From Lysinibacillus odysseyi 34hs-1 = NBRC 100172 (lineage in GTDB: Bacteria; Bacillota; Bacilli; Bacillales_A; Planococcaceae): a DNA stretch of 64,000 bases. Where the stretch lies: assembly GCF_001591965.1 (NCBI RefSeq), contig NZ_BCVX01000005.1:186001-250000 (forward strand). The letters are read 5' to 3'. The position numbers and the translations under genes are program-made. The notes below the pieces were generated by a model. That model ran no database searches, had not been told where the DNA came from, and saw nothing but the letters and a program-made list of their open reading frames with translations. Shown here one piece after another: positions 60,990 through 64,000 of this stretch (positions are counted from its first letter, which is position 1; the number at the start of each line of letters is the position of its first letter).

Positions 60990-61739
60990 CTAAATAAACT
61001 GCATTGATTGAATAAACGATTGAATTCGATCGTTTTCTTTATTATCAAAAAACTTTTTCGTCTCGCCGTCAAATAAAATTTCACCATTTTCTAAAAATAG
61101 GATTCTGTCGGCCACTTCTTTAGCGAAATTCAAATTATGTGTAACGATAATCATGGACTTTCCTTCTTCGGACAAATCCTTTAAAACCTTCAATACCTCT
61201 CCTTCCAATTCCGGATCAAGAGCACTTGTTGGTTCATCAAATAATAAAAATTTCGGCTCCATCGCTAAAGCACGCGCAATGGCAACCCGCTGCTGCTGCC
61301 CACCGGATAACTGTGATGGATAGCTTTCCGTCTTATGGGAAAGCCCTACCTTTGCCAGAAGCATTTTTCCTTTTTCGATGACAGCTATCCGCTCCTTTTT
61401 TAGAACGGTAACAGGCCCTTCAATAACGTTTTCAAGAACCTTCATATGTGGAAATAGATTGAAGCTCTGAAATACCATTGCTGTATTCTGCCGAATCGCC
61501 AGCCGCTCCTTTTTCGATACAGAGCCTGATAAATCCAAGTGAATGTCATCTATTGAAAGTGTACCACGTTCAGGCGTTTCCAACAGGTTAATACAACGCA
61601 GGAGAGTGGACTTGCCGGAACCTGAAGGGCCGAGAATAACAGTTGTCTCCCCCTTATTGAATGTAAGGTTAATATTTTTCAATGCTTCATGCCCATCGAA
61701 AAATTTATGCATGTTCGAAAACTGTACGATAAAATCCAC
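60990..61739 (-). CDS. Amino-acid ABC transporter ATP-binding protein (cystine-type)
   Basis: This 249-residue ATPase of the polar amino acid group has Walker A GPSGSGKSTLLRCIN near residue 37, Q-loop MVFQSFNLFPHM near 88, signature LSGGQQQRVAIARAL near 143 and Walker B LLFDEPTSALDPE near 166. It powers the permease encoded just upstream. The spacing to the permease and luxS genes is under 15 bases on each side, so this is one operon. Confidence 0.93.
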   Translation of the reverse strand: MDFIVQFSNMHKFFDGHEALKNINLTFNKGETTVILGPSGSGKSTLLRCINLLETPERGTLSIDDIHLDLSGSVSKKERLAIRQNTAMVFQSFNLFPHMKVLENVIEGPVTVLKKERIAVIEKGKMLLAKVGLSHKTESYPSQLSGGQQQRVAIARALAMEPKFLLFDEPTSALDPELEGEVLKVLKDLSEEGKSMIIVTHNLNFAKEVADRILFLENGEILFDGETKKFFDNKENDRIQSFIQSMQFI

Positions 61740-61747
61740 TTCCCTTC

Positions 61748-62407
61748 TTATATATATTTTGAAGCATATTTCTCAAGCCTGCCCTGCATGAATGTCAATA
61801 TAGTAATAAACAACAGGTAGATTGCCGCCACTAAAGAATAAATCAATAGCGGTTCATATGTACGGGCTGTAATCTGCTGGCCGATCATAAACATATCCGC
61901 CAGCGTGATGCTGGCTACAAGTGATGTGCCCTTTACCAGATCTATGAAATCATTTGTCACCGGCGGCAAGGAAATCCGGATTGTTTGCGGAGCAATAATA
62001 CGTCTCAGTACCTGCCAATATGTCATGCCCAGCGATTCCGCTGCCTCCCACTGCCCTTTAGGAATGGCAATAATCGAAGCCCTTATCGATTCGGAGGCAT
62101 ATGCCCCTGTATTTAAGGAAAATGTAATGATGGAGGCTGTCCAAGCATCCAGTACAATTCCTAAATTCGGCAGACCGAAAAATACGATGAACAGTTGCAC
62201 GAGTAATGGTGTGCCCCGGAAAATCCAAACGTAAAGTCCAAAAATATACCGTAAAATCGATATATTTGATAATCTTGCCAATGCAGTAACGACCGCTATT
62301 ATCATTGCAATCGCAAACGATAATAACGATAACGGAATCGTCACAACAAGCCCTGCCTTTAGTACAGGCCAAAATGCTTCCAGCGCTATTTCCATTTCTC
62401 TGCTCAT
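61748..62407 (-). CDS. Amino-acid ABC transporter permease (cystine-type)
   Basis: This 219-residue HisM/GlnP-family permease has five membrane segments. The conserved EAA loop is SLGMTYWQVLRRIIAPQTIR near 125, and WIFRGTPLLVQLFIVFFGLP near 62-81 is the other family landmark. It would dimerise with itself as there is only one permease gene. GAGGTG supports the ATG at 62407. Confidence 0.92.
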   Translation of the reverse strand: MSREMEIALEAFWPVLKAGLVVTIPLSLLSFAIAMIIAVVTALARLSNISILRYIFGLYVWIFRGTPLLVQLFIVFFGLPNLGIVLDAWTASIITFSLNTGAYASESIRASIIAIPKGQWEAAESLGMTYWQVLRRIIAPQTIRISLPPVTNDFIDLVKGTSLVASITLADMFMIGQQITARTYEPLLIYSLVAAIYLLFITILTFMQGRLEKYASKYI

Positions 62408-62474
62408 CTATCAGCACCTCTTTTTCTACAAACGCCGGAACCTTCTTCTTTACAGTCTGATAGCCCCGCCTCAA

Positions 62475-63266
62475 TTACTTATTTGTTATGATATCCTCGC
62501 CAAAATATTTTTCTGAAATAGCAGCAAATGTGCCATCTTCAATTCTTGTTTGGATAATTTCATTTAACTTTTCACGGAATTCCTTATTATTTTTATTTAA
62601 AATAAGGGCGATGTCCGACGAGCTTGTCGATCCTTCCACAATTTTCAGTTTTGCATCAGGCTGCTCCTGCATGTATGTTAAAAAGGTTACACGGTCATGA
62701 ATCGTTCCATCAGCACGCCCCTGCTCCACCAGCTGAATGGAGCTTGTTAAGTCAGTAGTAGCAACGATTTCAGCCCCAAGCGCCTCCGCATCCTTTGCAA
62801 AGTTACTCGTTACCGTCTGGGCAGCCTTCTTCCCATCCAAATCTTCTATTGTCTTCATATCTTCATTGTCATTACGTACTGCCAGCACTGCCACCGATTC
62901 CATATAAGGAATGGTAAAGTCGTACTTTTCCTTACGCTCGTCCGTAATTGAGATATTGTTAATAACAAAATCATATTTATCAGTATCCAATCCGGCGATC
63001 AGTGAGTCCCATTTCGTTTCAATATAGTTCGCTTCTACACCTAAATCCTTTGCAACCTGTGCGGCAATTTCGTATTCAAAGCCTGTCAAATTGCCCGATG
63101 CATCATGGTAGCTGAACGGTGGGAATGTTCCCTCCAGCCCGATATTAATGACACCGGCTTCCTGGATTTTTTCCAGCTTATTCGTTTTGTCTGCAGCAGC
63201 ATCATCTTTATTTCCGCAGGCTGCCAAAATTAATGTAAAAAACAATAAACATAATAATTTTTTCAT
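62475..63266 (-). CDS. Amino-acid ABC transporter substrate-binding lipoprotein (cystine-type)
   Basis: This 263-residue SBP_bac_3 lipoprotein has lipobox ILAAC with C17 (LFFTLILAACGNKDD). IGLEGTFPPFSYHDASGNLT near 47 and YDFTIPYMESVAVLAVRNDN near 120 are typical of cystine/polar amino acid binding proteins such as TcyA. It would deliver the amino acid to the permease. It is the first gene of the four-gene operon ending in luxS, and the luxS link supports a sulfur-containing substrate. Specificity is inferred. Confidence 0.9.
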   Translation of the reverse strand: MKKLLCLLFFTLILAACGNKDDAAADKTNKLEKIQEAGVINIGLEGTFPPFSYHDASGNLTGFEYEIAAQVAKDLGVEANYIETKWDSLIAGLDTDKYDFVINNISITDERKEKYDFTIPYMESVAVLAVRNDNEDMKTIEDLDGKKAAQTVTSNFAKDAEALGAEIVATTDLTSSIQLVEQGRADGTIHDRVTFLTYMQEQPDAKLKIVEGSTSSSDIALILNKNNKEFREKLNEIIQTRIEDGTFAAISEKYFGEDIITNK

Positions 63267-63287
63267 CTATTTTTCCTCCTGTTTTTA

Positions 63288-63306
63288 AAACCTAGTTTGT
63301 AGGTTT
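63288..63306. promoter_or_regulatory. Palindrome upstream of the cystine-type transporter operon
   Basis: AAACCTA-GTTTG-TAGGTTT is a perfect inverted repeat, 22 bases before the binding-protein start and near its promoter region. A sulfur-responsive regulator such as CymR is a possibility, but I cannot match a consensus. No S-box or T-box is visible. Confidence 0.45.
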
Positions 63307-63407
63307 GTTTTATAATATTACATTGGTTAAAATAAAGCAACATCATTTTTAGAAAATTATAATTTATTAGAAATATCCCTACTTCATCATAAATGAGCAA
63401 TAAAAAA

Positions 63408-63434
63408 AGAGTACAGATTCAATATCTGCACTCT
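63408..63434 (-). terminator. Terminator of the yneF-like gene
   Basis: AGAGTACAGAT/ATCTGCACTCT (one mismatched pair) is followed by TTTTTTTATT on the minus strand. Confidence 0.8.
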
Positions 63435-63441
63435 TTTCATA

Positions 63442-63663
63442 TTATTTATCCTGGAACTTATTCATTTGTGCCATCATTTGACGAACTTGCTTTTCAGATG
63501 GTTTACGTCCCATCTGCGCCATCATAACACGAATCATTTGTTCATTGATTGGTGGATTTTCCTTTAAATACTTCATCATATATTGACGAGCTGCGTAGAA
63601 ACCAATCGCAACGCCCCCGATTAAAGCTACAATGATAAGTACAATACCAAGCCATAAATTCAT
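63442..63663 (-). CDS. yneF: UPF0154 membrane protein, YneF-like
   Basis: This 73-residue protein has one N-terminal membrane segment (about residues 4-24) and a soluble tail. The tail [20 protein letters not shown] followed by [18 protein letters not shown] is the UPF0154 signature. The function is unknown. GGAGG precedes the ATG and a terminator follows, so it is monocistronic. Confidence 0.92.
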   Translation of the reverse strand: MNLWLGIVLIIVALIGGVAIGFYAARQYMMKYLKENPPINEQMIRVMMAQMGRKPSEKQVRQMMAQMNKFQDK

Positions 63664-63853
63664 TTGTATCCAACCTCCTCCACTTGCAAGATCCCGAGAA
63701 AACTCCCCAAAAAGGATTATACACTAATTCCAAAATGGTTGCTATAGAATTAATTGGACAAGCAGGATTCCTCATAATATTCTTCTTTTTGTACCTTTTT
63801 TACAAGGTCGGCTCTCATTTAATAAGGTAATATTCAGGTAATAAGATTAAAAT

Positions 63854-64000
63854 ATGAATGTCACTTATGATAAATTTGCCATTGATAATGTCTTTACGCT
63901 GCTCCGCCCGGTCATTAAGACTATTTTACTCTTTTCTATCCTTTTTCTCGCTGCTGTAATCTTCAAAGTAATCCTCATTGAGGTCACTATTTTATTTAGC
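63854..64000 (+). CDS. 5' end of a membrane protein gene (truncated by window edge)
   Basis: The frame is open from an ATG to the window edge (49 codons). It encodes a short polar start (MNVTYDKFAIDNVFTLLRP) followed by a hydrophobic segment (IKTILLFSILFLAAVIFKVI). No strong ribosome binding site is visible, so the start could lie elsewhere. Too little is present to name a family. Confidence 0.45.
   Translation, partial: MNVTYDKFAIDNVFTLLRPVIKTILLFSILFLAAVIFKVILIEVTILFS

Noticed and set aside
63267-63441. S-box or T-box upstream of the cystine-type operon
   Set aside because: The leader is too short and lacks the conserved motifs of either element.

Overview
The window looks like the chromosome of an endospore-forming, low-to-moderate GC Firmicute of the Bacillales. 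The best guess is the Planococcaceae side (Solibacillus/Lysinibacillus-like). Evidence: a sigF operon (spoIIAA-spoIIAB-sigF), spoVAF, a dacB-type carboxypeptidase, glnR-glnA, the full rluB-resABCDE-sigX-rsiX block, scpAB, ribT, lysA, and strong AGGAGG-type ribosome binding sites throughout. Many genes start with GTG or TTG. I see no rRNA, tRNA, CRISPR array, insertion sequence or phage gene.

Layout. 1-3.3 kb: a minus-strand two-component flavin monooxygenase operon (reductase, HpaB-type oxygenase, IclR regulator, truncated next gene). 3.3-7 kb: glycerate kinase and GntP permease, divergent from a CdaR-type regulator. 7-9.3 kb: a TetR repressor divergent from a MepA-like MATE pump, with three copies of a 13-bp operator between them. 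9.4-15 kb: an acetyltransferase, several unrecognised small proteins, a TlpA-like thioredoxin and an aldehyde dehydrogenase. 15-21.4 kb: a 5-oxoprolinase locus, ycsI-ycsG-pxpA divergent from pxpB-pxpC, followed by an IclR (KipR-like) regulator. 21.7-27.3 kb: ferredoxin, a PadR/DUF1129 pair, FabI with a FapR operator, an AlsT symporter and alkaline phosphatase. 27.6-31.3 kb: glnR-glnA, a cyclase-family hydrolase, and the riboflavin transporter ribU under an FMN riboswitch.

31.4-48.4 kb, all minus strand except ypuF, is a core block recognisable from Bacillus subtilis. It holds rsiX, sigX, resE, resD, resC, resB, resA, rluB, dacB, scpB, scpA, ypuF, ribT, lysA, spoVAF, sigF, spoIIAB and spoIIAA. 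Compared with B. subtilis the order is kept but pieces are missing: spmAB between dacB and rluB, ribDEBAH beside ribT, spoVAA-spoVAE between sigF and spoVAF, and dacF before spoIIAA. 48.6-58 kb continues the same ancestral order with a SulP transporter inserted: pdp, deoB, xerD, fur, a membrane protein at the spoIIM position, nudF, an aldo/keto reductase, VanZ and yqkE. 58-64 kb: a thiolase, an alpha/beta hydrolase, a cystine-type ABC transporter operon ending in luxS, a YneF protein and a truncated membrane protein.

I did not find a clearly undescribed multi-gene system. The most informative signals are regulatory: a triple TetR operator, a 30-bp-period repeat over the padR promoter, a FapR box, RFN plus terminator, an ECF autoregulatory promoter, and several unassigned palindromes. 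Next come gene losses at conserved loci, a NRAMP-family protein without the usual metal motif, a SulP protein with a cysteine tail, and small proteins below usual annotation cut-offs.
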